DNA from: Sulfurimonas sp.
GTDB taxonomy: Bacteria; Campylobacterota; Campylobacteria; Campylobacterales; Sulfurimonadaceae
DNA: 7,129 bases
Assembly: GCA_002733945.2 (NCBI GenBank)
Contig: NVXO02000004.1
Span: forward strand, 240,494 to 247,622
Direction of reading: 5' to 3'
Below are positions 1 to 6,896 of this stretch, piece by piece; the first letter of the stretch is position 1, and every line of letters begins with the position of its first letter. Under the pieces are notes generated by a model. It saw only the letters and a list, made by a program, of their open reading frames with translations, was not told the DNA's origin and did no database searches. The position numbers and the translations under genes were made by a program.

Positions 1-771
1 GCATTTATACTTAGAGTGATAGGTTCGCCTCAAAGTGGTTGGATTAACATGGGTAGTAGATACAATACTAAGGCTGATTTTTTATATAAACTAACCCATG
101 CAAAAGCAGCACTACAAAATGTAACACTTATTCCAGGTGAAACAACTTATGTGTTTTTAAGACAATTAGCTAGCTCTTTAAGTTTGAGTGTAAAAAAACT
201 AGAATATCAATTTTATAAACAAACACCTTTTAAAGAGGGTGCATTTACTCCAGATACTTATAGTATACCATTGGGTATATCTGAACAAAATTTAATATCA
301 CTGCTACTAAAGGTATCATCGAAAAAAATGAGAAGTACTTCAATGAAGATATTTGGTACATATAATGAAACAAAATGGTTACATTATCTATCTATAGCTT
401 CCATAATACAAAAAGAGTCTGCAAATATAGAAGAAATGCCTATTGTTAGTTCCGTTATTTACAACAGAATAAAAAAAGGTATGCATTTACAGATGGATGG
501 TACTCTTAACTACGGAAAATACTCACATATAAAAATTACACCTCGTAGAATTAAAGAAGACAAGAGTAAGTATAATACATATCTACATAAGGGAGTTCCA
601 CACCTTCCTATCTGCAATGTAAGCCTAGATGCAATTAAAGCTGCTATATTTCCGCACAAAACAAACTATCTATATTTTATGAAGAACAAGAACAATGTTC
701 ATGATTTCACATGTAACTATTCTACACACCTACTGAACATAAGGCATGTTACTAAAAGAAACAAAAAATAA
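1..771 (+). CDS. mltG: Endolytic murein transglycosylase MltG (YceG-like), 5'-truncated by window edge
   Basis: MltG is an inner-membrane-anchored lytic transglycosylase that cuts nascent peptidoglycan glycan strands internally and is thought to end their growth. The frame is open from base 1, so about 256 C-terminal residues are visible; the N-terminal membrane anchor and the true start lie outside. Numbering from the first codon seen, the family landmarks appear in order: the EG-x3-PDTY segment (about 78-87), the catalytic-loop motif ASIIQKES with the presumed catalytic Glu at 139 (codon 415-417), YNR, LQMDGT (163-168, where many relatives have DPT), NTY (192-194), AIKAA, YLYF (223-226) and HDF (234-236). 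The stop is TAA at 769-771. An in-frame GTG at 16 could be mistaken for a start, but coding continues upstream of it. Arginine codons are mostly AGA, unlike the CGT-rich icd, which suggests modest expression. No functional link to the TCA genes is evident; the gap to icd is 119 bases. The family call is secure, the exact in vivo role is inferred. Confidence 0.9.
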   Translation, partial: AFILRVIGSPQSGWINMGSRYNTKADFLYKLTHAKAALQNVTLIPGETTYVFLRQLASSLSLSVKKLEYQFYKQTPFKEGAFTPDTYSIPLGISEQNLISLLLKVSSKKMRSTSMKIFGTYNETKWLHYLSIASIIQKESANIEEMPIVSSVIYNRIKKGMHLQMDGTLNYGKYSHIKITPRRIKEDKSKYNTYLHKGVPHLPICNVSLDAIKAAIFPHKTNYLYFMKNKNNVHDFTCNYSTHLLNIRHVTKRNKK

Positions 772-834
772 ATAAAATTAAATAATCATCCAAGCAGACA
801 GTATGTTTTCCTACTTGTGTTACTATTTGGTTTG

Positions 835-840
835 TAAAAT
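835..840 (+). promoter_or_regulatory. Candidate -10 element for icd
   Basis: TAAAAT matches the sigma-70 -10 consensus at five of six positions and is preceded by TTTG in a T-rich stretch. Campylobacterota vegetative promoters usually lack a clear -35 box, and none is visible here. Transcription would start near 846-848, giving a leader of roughly 45 bases before icd. In such AT-rich DNA a hexamer like this arises easily by chance, so this is only a candidate. Confidence 0.35.
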
Positions 841-842
841 CT

Positions 843-861
843 ATGAAGCATATGCTTTCAT
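843..861. repeat. Imperfect palindrome in the icd leader
   Basis: ATGAAGCATATGC and TTCAT form an inverted repeat with one unpaired T. The core AAGCATATGCTT (846-857) is a perfect 12-base palindrome, and the flanks ATGAA (843-847) and TTCAT (857-861) pair when one base is bulged. It lies immediately downstream of the candidate -10 (835-840), across the expected transcription start, and ends 18 bases before the Shine-Dalgarno. It could be an operator for a dimeric regulator or a 5'-end RNA hairpin. The sequence symmetry is directly seen; the function is inference. Confidence 0.45.
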
Positions 862-890
862 GAGATAAATTTAATTCACAAGGACAATAT

Positions 891-3065
891 ATGTCAAAAA
901 TTATTTGGTCAAAGATTGATGAAGCTCCGGCTTTAGCAACGTATTCATTATTACCAATCGTAAATGCTTTCACGAAAGCTGCAGGTGTAGAAGTTGTAAC
1001 TAGTGACATATCACTAGCTGGTAGAGTTTTATCTGCTATGGGTCTTGCTGAAGACGAACTCTCTAAACTTGGAGAAGTAGTTTTACAAGAAGATGGTAAC
1101 ATCATCAAACTTCCAAACATTTCTGCTTCTGTTGGTCAACTTAAAGACTGTATTGCTGAGCTTCAAAGTCAAGGTTTTGATATTCCTGCTTATCCTGAAA
1201 ACCCAACAAATGATGCTGAAAAAGCTACACAAGCTAAGTATTCAACTTGTTTAGGTTCTGCTGTTAATCCTGTTCTTCGTGAAGGTAACTCTGACAGACG
1301 TGCTGCTAAGGCAGTTAAAAAGTTTGCTCAAAACAATCCACATAAATTACGCGCATTCCCAGAAAATCCTAAAGCATATGTTGCACATATGGAAGGAAAT
1401 GGAGACTTTTACGGTAATGAAAAATCTGTTACAGTAGAGAAAGCTCAAAAAGTAACTATCGCTCTTAACGGCAAAGAATTAACTACTATTGATGCTATCG
1501 ATGGTGAAATCCTTGATGGTACTTATATGTCAATTGCTGCACTTAATACTTTTTATGCAAAAACTATTGAAGATTCAGTTAAAAATGATGTTTTATGGTC
1601 ACTACACCTTAAAGCAACAATGATGAAAATCTCTGATCCAATTATGTTCGGTCATGGTTTCAAAATCTTCTTTAAAGATGTATTTGCTAAATATGCTGAT
1701 ACTTTTGCAGAGTTAAACGTTGCTCCTAACCAAGGTATGTCTGACTTAGAGAAGAAAATCGCTGGCCATGCAAAAGAAGCTGAAATTAAAGCAGCATTCT
1801 TAGCAGTAGTTGAAGGTGATTCTCCTCGTATCGCTATGGTTGATTCAGACAATGGAAAGACTAACTTCAATGCATCAAATGATGTAATTATCGATGCTTC
1901 TATGCCAGTAGTTGTTCGTGAAGGTGGTAAACAATGGGATAGAACTGGAGCTGCAGTAGAGTGTGTTGCTGTTATTCCTGATTCTACTTATGGTATGTTT
2001 CACCAAGAAATGGTAGCTGACTGTGTTAAGAATGGTCAATACGATGTAACTACAATGGGTACAATGCAAAATATCGGTCTTATGGCTCAAAAAGCTGAAG
2101 AGTACGGTTCTCACCCAACAACTTTTGAATTAGCAGAAGCTGGTACAGTTACTGTAACTGGTTCAATTGACGGTGAAATGATGTCTTTTGAGTGTGAAGC
2201 TGGTGATATCTGGAGAATGTCTCGTACTAAAGATATTCCAATCAAAGACTGGGTTCGTTTAACTGTTGAGAGAACTGGACTTGAAAAAGTTCCTGCAATC
2301 TTCTGGTTAGATGATAAAAGAGCTCACGATGTTCAAGTTAAAATCAAAGTAGATGCATTCCTTAAAGAATTTGATACTACTGGTTTAGATATTCAATTTA
2401 TGAATGTTACTGACGCTACTCGTTTCACAAATGCTCGTGTACGTGAAGGTAAAATGACTATCGCTGTTACTGGTAATGTTCTTCGTGACCACTTAACTGA
2501 TATGTACCCAATCCTAGAGCTTGGAACATCTGCTAAAATGCTTTCTATCGTTCCTTTATTAGCTGGTGGTGGTCTTTATGAGACTGGTGCTGGTGGATCT
2601 GCTCCTAAGCACGTAGAGCAGTTCCTAAAAGAGGGTCACCTTCGTTGGGATTCTTTAGGAGAGATTTTAGCACTTGCTGAGTCACTTCGTTTCTTAGGTA
2701 TTAAAAACTCTGATGCAAAACTAACAGCACTTACCGCTGCTCTTGATGTTGCAAATGATGCTTACCTAGATAACAACAAAGAGCCAGGACGTAAGGTTGG
2801 TCAACCAGATAACAAAGCTTCTCACTTCTTTGTAGCTCAGTACTGGGCTAAAGCTCTTGCTGAGGGTGACAACGCAGAATTAGCTGCTAAGTTTGCTCCA
2901 GTTGCTAAAGAACTTAAGGAGAAAGAAGATACTATTATGGCTGAACTTCTTGCTGTTGAGGGAAAAGCTCAAGACATCGGTGGTTATTTTCATCCAGATG
3001 ATGCTAAAGCTGAAAAAGCTATGCGTCCATCTGCTACGCTTAACGCTATTATCGACGCAATATAA
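891..3065 (+). CDS. icd: Monomeric NADP-dependent isocitrate dehydrogenase
   Basis: This enzyme interconverts isocitrate + NADP+ and 2-oxoglutarate + CO2 + NADPH in the cytoplasm; in a reductive TCA cycle it works as a carboxylase. At 724 residues it belongs to the large monomeric IDH family (about 740 residues in Azotobacter vinelandii), unrelated in length to the dimeric 400-residue type. By recalled correspondence to the Azotobacter enzyme, the substrate residues are Ser123, Asn126, Arg130, Arg136, Lys246, Tyr405 and Arg532. The metal ligands are Asp335, Asp533 and Asp537, and the NADP 2'-phosphate contacts are His574, Arg585 and Arg634. All are present, so NADP preference is expected. Conspicuous blocks are NPVLREGNSDRR (126-137), LRDHLTD (531-537) and ETGAGGSAPKH (564-574). 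The start is fixed by the family-typical N-terminus with DEAPALATYSLLP and by AAGGA at 880-884, six bases before ATG. Arginine is mainly CGT, fitting high expression. It is followed by a terminator, so it is probably its own transcription unit, with mdh downstream. Confidence 0.98.
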   Translation: MSKIIWSKIDEAPALATYSLLPIVNAFTKAAGVEVVTSDISLAGRVLSAMGLAEDELSKLGEVVLQEDGNIIKLPNISASVGQLKDCIAELQSQGFDIPAYPENPTNDAEKATQAKYSTCLGSAVNPVLREGNSDRRAAKAVKKFAQNNPHKLRAFPENPKAYVAHMEGNGDFYGNEKSVTVEKAQKVTIALNGKELTTIDAIDGEILDGTYMSIAALNTFYAKTIEDSVKNDVLWSLHLKATMMKISDPIMFGHGFKIFFKDVFAKYADTFAELNVAPNQGMSDLEKKIAGHAKEAEIKAAFLAVVEGDSPRIAMVDSDNGKTNFNASNDVIIDASMPVVVREGGKQWDRTGAAVECVAVIPDSTYGMFHQEMVADCVKNGQYDVTTMGTMQNIGLMAQKAEEYGSHPTTFELAEAGTVTVTGSIDGEMMSFECEAGDIWRMSRTKDIPIKDWVRLTVERTGLEKVPAIFWLDDKRAHDVQVKIKVDAFLKEFDTTGLDIQFMNVTDATRFTNARVREGKMTIAVTGNVLRDHLTDMYPILELGTSAKMLSIVPLLAGGGLYETGAGGSAPKHVEQFLKEGHLRWDSLGEILALAESLRFLGIKNSDAKLTALTAALDVANDAYLDNNKEPGRKVGQPDNKASHFFVAQYWAKALAEGDNAELAAKFAPVAKELKEKEDTIMAELLAVEGKAQDIGGYFHPDDAKAEKAMRPSATLNAIIDAI

Positions 3066-3069
3066 GTTT

Positions 3070-3085
3070 AAAAACTTACATAGTA
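3070..3085 (+). promoter_or_regulatory. Upstream copy of a terminator arm (possible antiterminator strand)
   Basis: TACATAGTA at 3077-3085 is identical to 3139-3147, the right arm of the terminator hairpin, and is therefore complementary to the left arm at 3122-3130. AAAAA at 3070-3074 can also pair with TTTTT at 3132-3136, giving 9 + 5 base pairs around a small internal loop. If this pairing forms first, the terminator hairpin cannot. The repeat is seen directly; a switch function is speculative, since low-complexity AT sequence makes such matches more likely. Confidence 0.3.
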
Positions 3086-3121
3086 TAGGGACATTTATCC
3101 TGAACTATGGAGTTTTAAGTT

Positions 3122-3158
3122 TACTATGTACTTTTTAGTACATAGTATTTCGTTTTTT
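3122..3158 (+). terminator. Intrinsic terminator downstream of icd
   Basis: TACTATGTAC (3122-3131) and GTACATAGTA (3138-3147) form a perfect 10-bp stem with a six-base loop TTTTTA, followed by TTT-CG-TTTTTT (3148-3158). The stem has only three G:C pairs, so it may be leaky, but it is typical of AT-rich genomes. It lies 57 bases past the icd stop and separates icd from mdh. The hairpin is symmetrical but the opposite strand has no comparable T tract, so it acts on + strand transcripts. Confidence 0.75.
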
Positions 3159-3209
3159 ATATAGTACTTTTTTAAAAGTTTTATACAAAAGGCGAAAAAC
3201 CTTTCATAA

Positions 3210-3280
3210 ATGATACTTTGTTATACTTAAGTGATACGTGTTAGCACATACTGTTTAAGTGTACCTATTGCTAGTATCAT
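3210..3280. repeat. Phased ATAC repeats and inverted repeat upstream of mdh
   Basis: ATACTT occurs at 3213-3218 and 3223-3228, ATACGT at 3234-3239 and ATACTG at 3248-3253, so the first three are 10 and 11 bases apart, about one helical turn each. ATGATACT (3210-3217) is the exact inverse of AGTATCAT (3273-3280), and a third related copy, GTGATAC, is at 3231-3237, 21 bases from the start of the first ATGATAC. ACTTAAGT (3225-3232) is a perfect palindrome. The set looks like a regulator-binding region or the periodic AT signal of epsilonproteobacterial promoters. No regulator can be named from it. Confidence 0.4.
3269..3277 (+). promoter_or_regulatory. Candidate extended -10 promoter for mdh
   Basis: TGCTAGTAT fits an extended -10 (TG, one base, then TAGTAT, four of six matches to TATAAT). 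Transcription would begin around 3284, giving a leader of about 20 bases that holds the Shine-Dalgarno GGGAG (3295-3299). It overlaps the right arm AGTATCAT of the inverted repeat, as a repressible promoter would. There is no convincing -35 box. It is weak on its own, but some promoter is expected here because a terminator precedes it. Confidence 0.3.
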
Positions 3281-3304
3281 ACTATTTAATATTAGGGAGT
3301 TTTA

Positions 3305-4261
3305 ATGAGTGTAGGAAAAAGAGTAGGGATAGTCGGTGCTGGTAATGTTGGCGCGACAGTGGCGTATTCTCTAGTAATGCTTGGTGCTTGTCACGAGGTT
3401 ATTTTGCGTGATAATAAAATTGATGTAGCAAGAGGGAAGGCATTAGATATGTCTCAAGCCGCATCTGCTGTAAGAAGTCATACTGTTGTTAAAGTTGCTG
3501 AAGAGATGTCAGACTTAGTAAACTGTGATGTAGTTGTTATAACTGCAGGTAGTCCAAGACTTCCTGGTATGAGTCGTGATGATTTACTTATGATAAATGC
3601 AAAAATTACAAAAGAGGTTATAAAAGGTGTAGCTAAATACTCTCCTGATGCAATCATTATTATGGTTTCAAATCCTTTAGATGCAATGACTTATGTTGCC
3701 CTCAAAGAGAGTGGTTTTGATAGAAGCCGTGTTATCGGTATGGCTGGTATCTTAGATAGCTCAAGAATGGCTGCATTTATTCAAGAAAAACTTGGATACG
3801 GTGGTGGACAAATCCGTGCATCTGTTATGGGTGGTCATGGTGACGATATGGTTCCTCTTCCTCGTTATTCTACAGTTGCAGGAGTTCCTCTTTCTGATGT
3901 GCTTACTGATGCTGAGATTGAAGAAATAGTTGAAAGAACTCGTAAGGGTGGAGCAGAAATCGTAGGACATTTAAAAACAGGTTCAGCTTATTATGCTCCT
4001 GCAAAATCAACTGCTATCATGGTTAACGCGATACTTAAAGATACTAAACAGATTTACCCTTGTGCAGTTCTCCTTGAAGGTGAGTATGGCTTTAACGACG
4101 TTGTTTCAGGTGTTCCTGTAATGATCGGTGCTAATGGTGCTGAGAAAATCCTTGAAGTAACACTTAATGAGCAAGAAAAAGTAATGTTTGAAAACTCTTG
4201 TAAATCAGTGCAAGGACTTATCGATACATTAAAGAACAATAATTTTTTTGACGGAGAGTAA
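3305..4261 (+). CDS. mdh: NAD-dependent malate dehydrogenase (LDH-like type)
   Basis: Mdh interconverts malate and oxaloacetate with NAD(H) in the cytoplasm; in the reductive cycle it reduces oxaloacetate. The 318-residue protein begins with a Rossmann fold, the dinucleotide loop GAGNVG at 11-16 and Asp36 at the end of the second strand, a residue that favours NAD over NADP. The mobile active-site loop PRLPGMSR carries Arg85 and Arg91. Arg85 occupies the position that separates malate (Arg) from lactate (Gln) dehydrogenases, so this is MDH rather than LDH. Asn123 (SNPLD), Asp151 and Arg154 (LDSSR) and the catalytic His178 (GGHGDD) complete the active site. ATG at 3305 is supported by GGGAG at 3295-3299, five bases upstream. 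The gene follows an icd terminator with its own candidate promoter and leads directly into fumC with only three bases between, so the two are very likely co-transcribed and their products catalyse consecutive steps. Confidence 0.96.
   Translation: MSVGKRVGIVGAGNVGATVAYSLVMLGACHEVILRDNKIDVARGKALDMSQAASAVRSHTVVKVAEEMSDLVNCDVVVITAGSPRLPGMSRDDLLMINAKITKEVIKGVAKYSPDAIIIMVSNPLDAMTYVALKESGFDRSRVIGMAGILDSSRMAAFIQEKLGYGGGQIRASVMGGHGDDMVPLPRYSTVAGVPLSDVLTDAEIEEIVERTRKGGAEIVGHLKTGSAYYAPAKSTAIMVNAILKDTKQIYPCAVLLEGEYGFNDVVSGVPVMIGANGAEKILEVTLNEQEKVMFENSCKSVQGLIDTLKNNNFFDGE
4253..4258 (+). promoter_or_regulatory. fumC ribosome binding site inside mdh
   Basis: GGAGAG forms the last two sense codons of mdh (Gly-Glu) and lies six bases before the fumC ATG at 4265. 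Ribosomes ending mdh at 4259-4261 would therefore occupy the fumC initiation site, an arrangement that favours translational coupling. It also fixes the fumC start. Confidence 0.75.
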
Positions 4262-4264
4262 AAT

Positions 4265-5656
4265 ATGAGTACAAGAATTGAAAAAGATACAATGGGTGAA
4301 ATAGAAGTTCCTGTAGATGCTTACTGGGCTGCTCAAACACAGAGAAGTATTCAAAACTTTGCTATTGGTGAAGAGACTATGCCTTATGAAATCACAAGAG
4401 GTTTCTCTTATCTTAAAAAGGCTGCTGCACTTGTAAATGCTGACTTAGGTAGACTAGACCAGAAAAAAGCAGACGCTATTGCTGCTGCTGCTGATGATAT
4501 GCTTTGTGGTAAACTTGATGGAAACTATCCACTCGTTGTATGGCAAACAGGTTCAGGTACTCAGTCTAACATGAACAACAATGAAGTTCTTGCAAACCGT
4601 GCTACTGAGATTTTAGGTGGCGACTTTAGAGTTGAGAAACTTGTTCACCCAAATGATGATGTAAACAAGTCTCAATCTTCAAATGACACTTACCCAACAG
4701 CACTTCACATTGCTGCAGTAATTGCGATTGAAACAAATGTAATCCCTGCGATACAAAAACTTAAAGCTACACTAGCAGCAAAATCTGCTAAGTTTGAATC
4801 AGTTGTAAAAATTGGTCGTACACATCTTCAAGATGCAACACCACTTACTCTTGGTCAAGAGATTAGCGGTTGGGTTGAAATGCTTTCTAAGTGTGAAAAA
4901 ATGGCTAAAGATTCTCTTGAAGCTGTTCGTGAACTAGCACTTGGCGGAACAGCAGTTGGAACTGGTCTAAATGCACACCCCGAAATGGGTGTACGCGTTG
5001 CAAAAAAGATTAGTGAACTAACAGGACATGATTTTATCACTGCTCCAAATAAATTTCATTCACTGACATCGCATGATGCACTTGTGTACTCTCATGGAGC
5101 GCTTAAAGCACTTGCAGCAGATATGATGAAAATAGCAAATGATGTAAGATGGTTGGCTTCAGGACCACGTTGTGGAATAGGAGAGTTAGAAATTCCTGCA
5201 AATGAGCCAGGTTCTTCTATTATGCCAGGAAAAGTAAATCCTACTCAAGCAGAAGCTGTAACTATGGTTACTTGCCAAGTTTTTGGTAATGACGTAGCTA
5301 TAAGTATGGGAGCATCTCAGGGTAACTTTGAACTAAATGTTTTTAAACCAGTAATTGCTTTTAATTATTTACAGTCTTGTCGTTTACTTGCTGACTGTAT
5401 TGTGTCATTTAATGATCATTGTGCTGCTGGACTTGAGCCAGTTGCAGATAAAATAGACCATTTTTTACATAACTCTTTAATGCTAGTTACTGCATTAAAT
5501 CCTTATGTTGGTTATGACAATGCAGCAAAAATTGCTAAAACAGCACATAAAAACAACTCAACTTTAAAAGAAACAGCTATTGACTTGGGTCTTTTAACAG
5601 CTGAAGAGTTTGACAAGTATGTAATACCAGAAAATATGATCGCACCAAAAGCTTAA
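4265..5656 (+). CDS. fumC: Class II fumarate hydratase
   Basis: FumC reversibly hydrates fumarate to malate in the cytoplasm. The class II enzyme is an iron-free, oxygen-stable homotetramer of the aspartase/fumarase superfamily. Length (463 residues) is normal. Landmarks correspond to E. coli FumC with a one-residue offset: GSGTQSNMN with Ser97 and Thr99, the second-site segment HPNDD (128-132), SQSSND with Ser138, Ser139 and Asn140, the catalytic base His187 in GRTHLQD, and the superfamily signature [11 protein letters not shown] (316-326) with catalytic Ser317, Lys323 and Asn325. The TxxQ and [13 protein letters not shown] blocks and the long helices expected of the family are present. Relatives in this superfamily such as aspartase are close, but the match to FumC throughout makes fumarase the better call. 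It sits between mdh and sucC, whereas in Campylobacter jejuni, from memory, mdh is followed directly by sucC; this makes fumC a lineage-specific insertion in an otherwise conserved order. Confidence 0.95.
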   Translation: MSTRIEKDTMGEIEVPVDAYWAAQTQRSIQNFAIGEETMPYEITRGFSYLKKAAALVNADLGRLDQKKADAIAAAADDMLCGKLDGNYPLVVWQTGSGTQSNMNNNEVLANRATEILGGDFRVEKLVHPNDDVNKSQSSNDTYPTALHIAAVIAIETNVIPAIQKLKATLAAKSAKFESVVKIGRTHLQDATPLTLGQEISGWVEMLSKCEKMAKDSLEAVRELALGGTAVGTGLNAHPEMGVRVAKKISELTGHDFITAPNKFHSLTSHDALVYSHGALKALAADMMKIANDVRWLASGPRCGIGELEIPANEPGSSIMPGKVNPTQAEAVTMVTCQVFGNDVAISMGASQGNFELNVFKPVIAFNYLQSCRLLADCIVSFNDHCAAGLEPVADKIDHFLHNSLMLVTALNPYVGYDNAAKIAKTAHKNNSTLKETAIDLGLLTAEEFDKYVIPENMIAPKA

Positions 5657-5666
5657 ACGTCAGTTT

Positions 5667-5679
5667 AGGCTTTATGCCT
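5667..5679 (+). other. Small hairpin between fumC and sucC
   Basis: AGGC (5667-5670) and GCCT (5676-5679) pair around a TTTAT loop, followed by TTTATT and then an A-rich stretch. The stem is only four base pairs and the tail is not a proper T tract, so it is at best a weak pause or partial terminator. The rest of the 63-base gap is AT-rich with a tandem AAATTTT pair at 5693-5706 and the sucC Shine-Dalgarno AAGGAG at 5709-5714. Confidence 0.25.
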
Positions 5680-5719
5680 TTATTAAAAAATTAAATTTTA
5701 AATTTTACAAGGAGAATAA

Positions 5720-6892
5720 ATGAATATACATGAGTATCAAGCAAAACAAATTTTTGCTAAATATGGTGTTCCAACACCAAAAGGTATAATGGTTGAAAGC
5801 GTACCCGCAGCTGTAAAAGCAGCAGAAGAACTTGGTGGTCCAGTATGGGTTGTTAAGGCTCAAATTCACGCAGGTGGTCGTGGTCTTGGTGGTGGTGTTA
5901 AACTTGCTAAGTCTCTTGAAGAAGTGAAAGAACTTTCAGAAGAAATTCTTGGTATGACATTAGTAACGCATCAAACAGATGCTGCTGGAAAACTAGTACA
6001 AAAACTATACATCGAAGATGGTGCAGATATCCAAGCTGAATACTATCTTTCTGTTGTTTTAGATAGAAAACTAGAAATGCCTTCAATTGTTGCATCTACT
6101 GAAGGTGGAATGAATATTGAAGACGTTGCAGAAAATACTCCAGAAAAAATTATTAAAGTTCCAGTTGATCCTGCTGTTGGTTTTCAGGGTTTTCACGGTC
6201 GTGAACTAGCATTTGGTCTTGGTATTACTGATAAAACTGAACAAAAAAATATTATCTCTTTTGCAAGTAAATTATTTAAGCTTTACATGGAAAATGATGC
6301 AGAAATGATCGAAATCAATCCTCTAGTAAGAACTGGTTCAGGTGAATTTTTAGCACTTGATGGAAAAATGGGATTTGACAACTCTGCACTTGGACGTCAC
6401 CCAGACATCGAAGCTATGAGAGACTTATCTGAAGAAGATGCTGATGAAGTAGAAGCTGCTAAATATGGTCTTTCATATGTTGCACTTGATGGTGAAATCG
6501 GTTGTATGGTAAATGGTGCTGGTCTTGCTATGGGTACTATGGATACAATTAACCATATGGGTGGAACACCTGCTAACTTCCTTGACGTTGGTGGTAGTGC
6601 AAACGCAGAGACTGTTGCAAAAGGTTTTGAGATTATTCTTAAGAACCCAAATGTAAAAGCTATTTTTGTAAATATTTTTGGTGGAATTGTTCGTTGTGAT
6701 CGTATCGCTAATGGTATTATTGAAGCAACTAAGATTACAGATGTAAATGTGCCTGTAATCGTACGTCTTGATGGAACGAATGCTCCCGAAGCTTCACAAA
6801 TTTTAAAGAAAGCAAATATATCTAACTTAATTGTTGGTGATGACTTAGCTGACGGTGCTGCTAAGGCCGTTGCTGCTGCGAAAGGAAACTAA
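5720..6892 (+). CDS. sucC: Succinate-CoA ligase (ADP-forming) subunit beta
   Basis: SucC is the nucleotide- and succinate-binding subunit of succinyl-CoA synthetase, which interconverts succinate + CoA + ATP with succinyl-CoA + ADP + phosphate. In the reductive cycle it consumes ATP to make succinyl-CoA. The 390-residue length matches the family (388 in E. coli). The N-terminal ATP-grasp domain opens with MNIHEYQAKQ and contains Lys46 and the glycine-rich loop AGGRG (51-55). Mg-binding residues appear as Asn200 (EINP) and Asp214 (LDGK). The C-terminal CoA-ligase domain shows MVNGAGLAMGTMD, the DVGG motif (289-292) and NIFGGIVRCD (318-327), which faces the alpha subunit. E. coli has Lys at position 56 after GGRG; here it is Leu. 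ATG at 5720 is supported by AAGGAG five bases upstream. sucD follows after four bases, as expected for subunits of one complex. ATP rather than GTP use is assumed from the bacterial setting, not shown. Confidence 0.97.
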   Translation: MNIHEYQAKQIFAKYGVPTPKGIMVESVPAAVKAAEELGGPVWVVKAQIHAGGRGLGGGVKLAKSLEEVKELSEEILGMTLVTHQTDAAGKLVQKLYIEDGADIQAEYYLSVVLDRKLEMPSIVASTEGGMNIEDVAENTPEKIIKVPVDPAVGFQGFHGRELAFGLGITDKTEQKNIISFASKLFKLYMENDAEMIEINPLVRTGSGEFLALDGKMGFDNSALGRHPDIEAMRDLSEEDADEVEAAKYGLSYVALDGEIGCMVNGAGLAMGTMDTINHMGGTPANFLDVGGSANAETVAKGFEIILKNPNVKAIFVNIFGGIVRCDRIANGIIEATKITDVNVPVIVRLDGTNAPEASQILKKANISNLIVGDDLADGAAKAVAAAKGN

Positions 6893-6896
6893 TTAA

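Noticed and set aside
16..771. A GTG start at 16 for a complete 251-residue gene
   Set aside because: The frame is open to base 1, and the MltG family needs an N-terminal membrane anchor that is missing; the gene is cut by the window edge.
752..1120. Minus-strand 122-codon open frame across the mltG-icd gap
   Set aside because: It overlaps the start of icd, has no recognisable protein features and low-complexity ends; it is an antisense shadow of icd.
2893..3138. Plus-strand 81-codon frame overlapping the end of icd
   Set aside because: Leucine/lysine-rich out-of-frame reading of icd that then runs into the terminator region; no family resemblance.
3126..3164. 12-residue ORF inside the terminator hairpin as a leader peptide
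   Set aside because: No Shine-Dalgarno, no run of a regulatory amino acid, and its bases are explained by the hairpin and T tract.
3188..3204. AAAGG/CCTTT five-base hairpin as a second terminator
   Set aside because: Short stem with a seven-base loop and no T tract after it; likely chance.
3213..3253. ATAC repeats as a CRISPR or iteron array
   Set aside because: Units are only four to six bases, with no spacer-length regularity beyond one helical turn and no replication or cas genes nearby.
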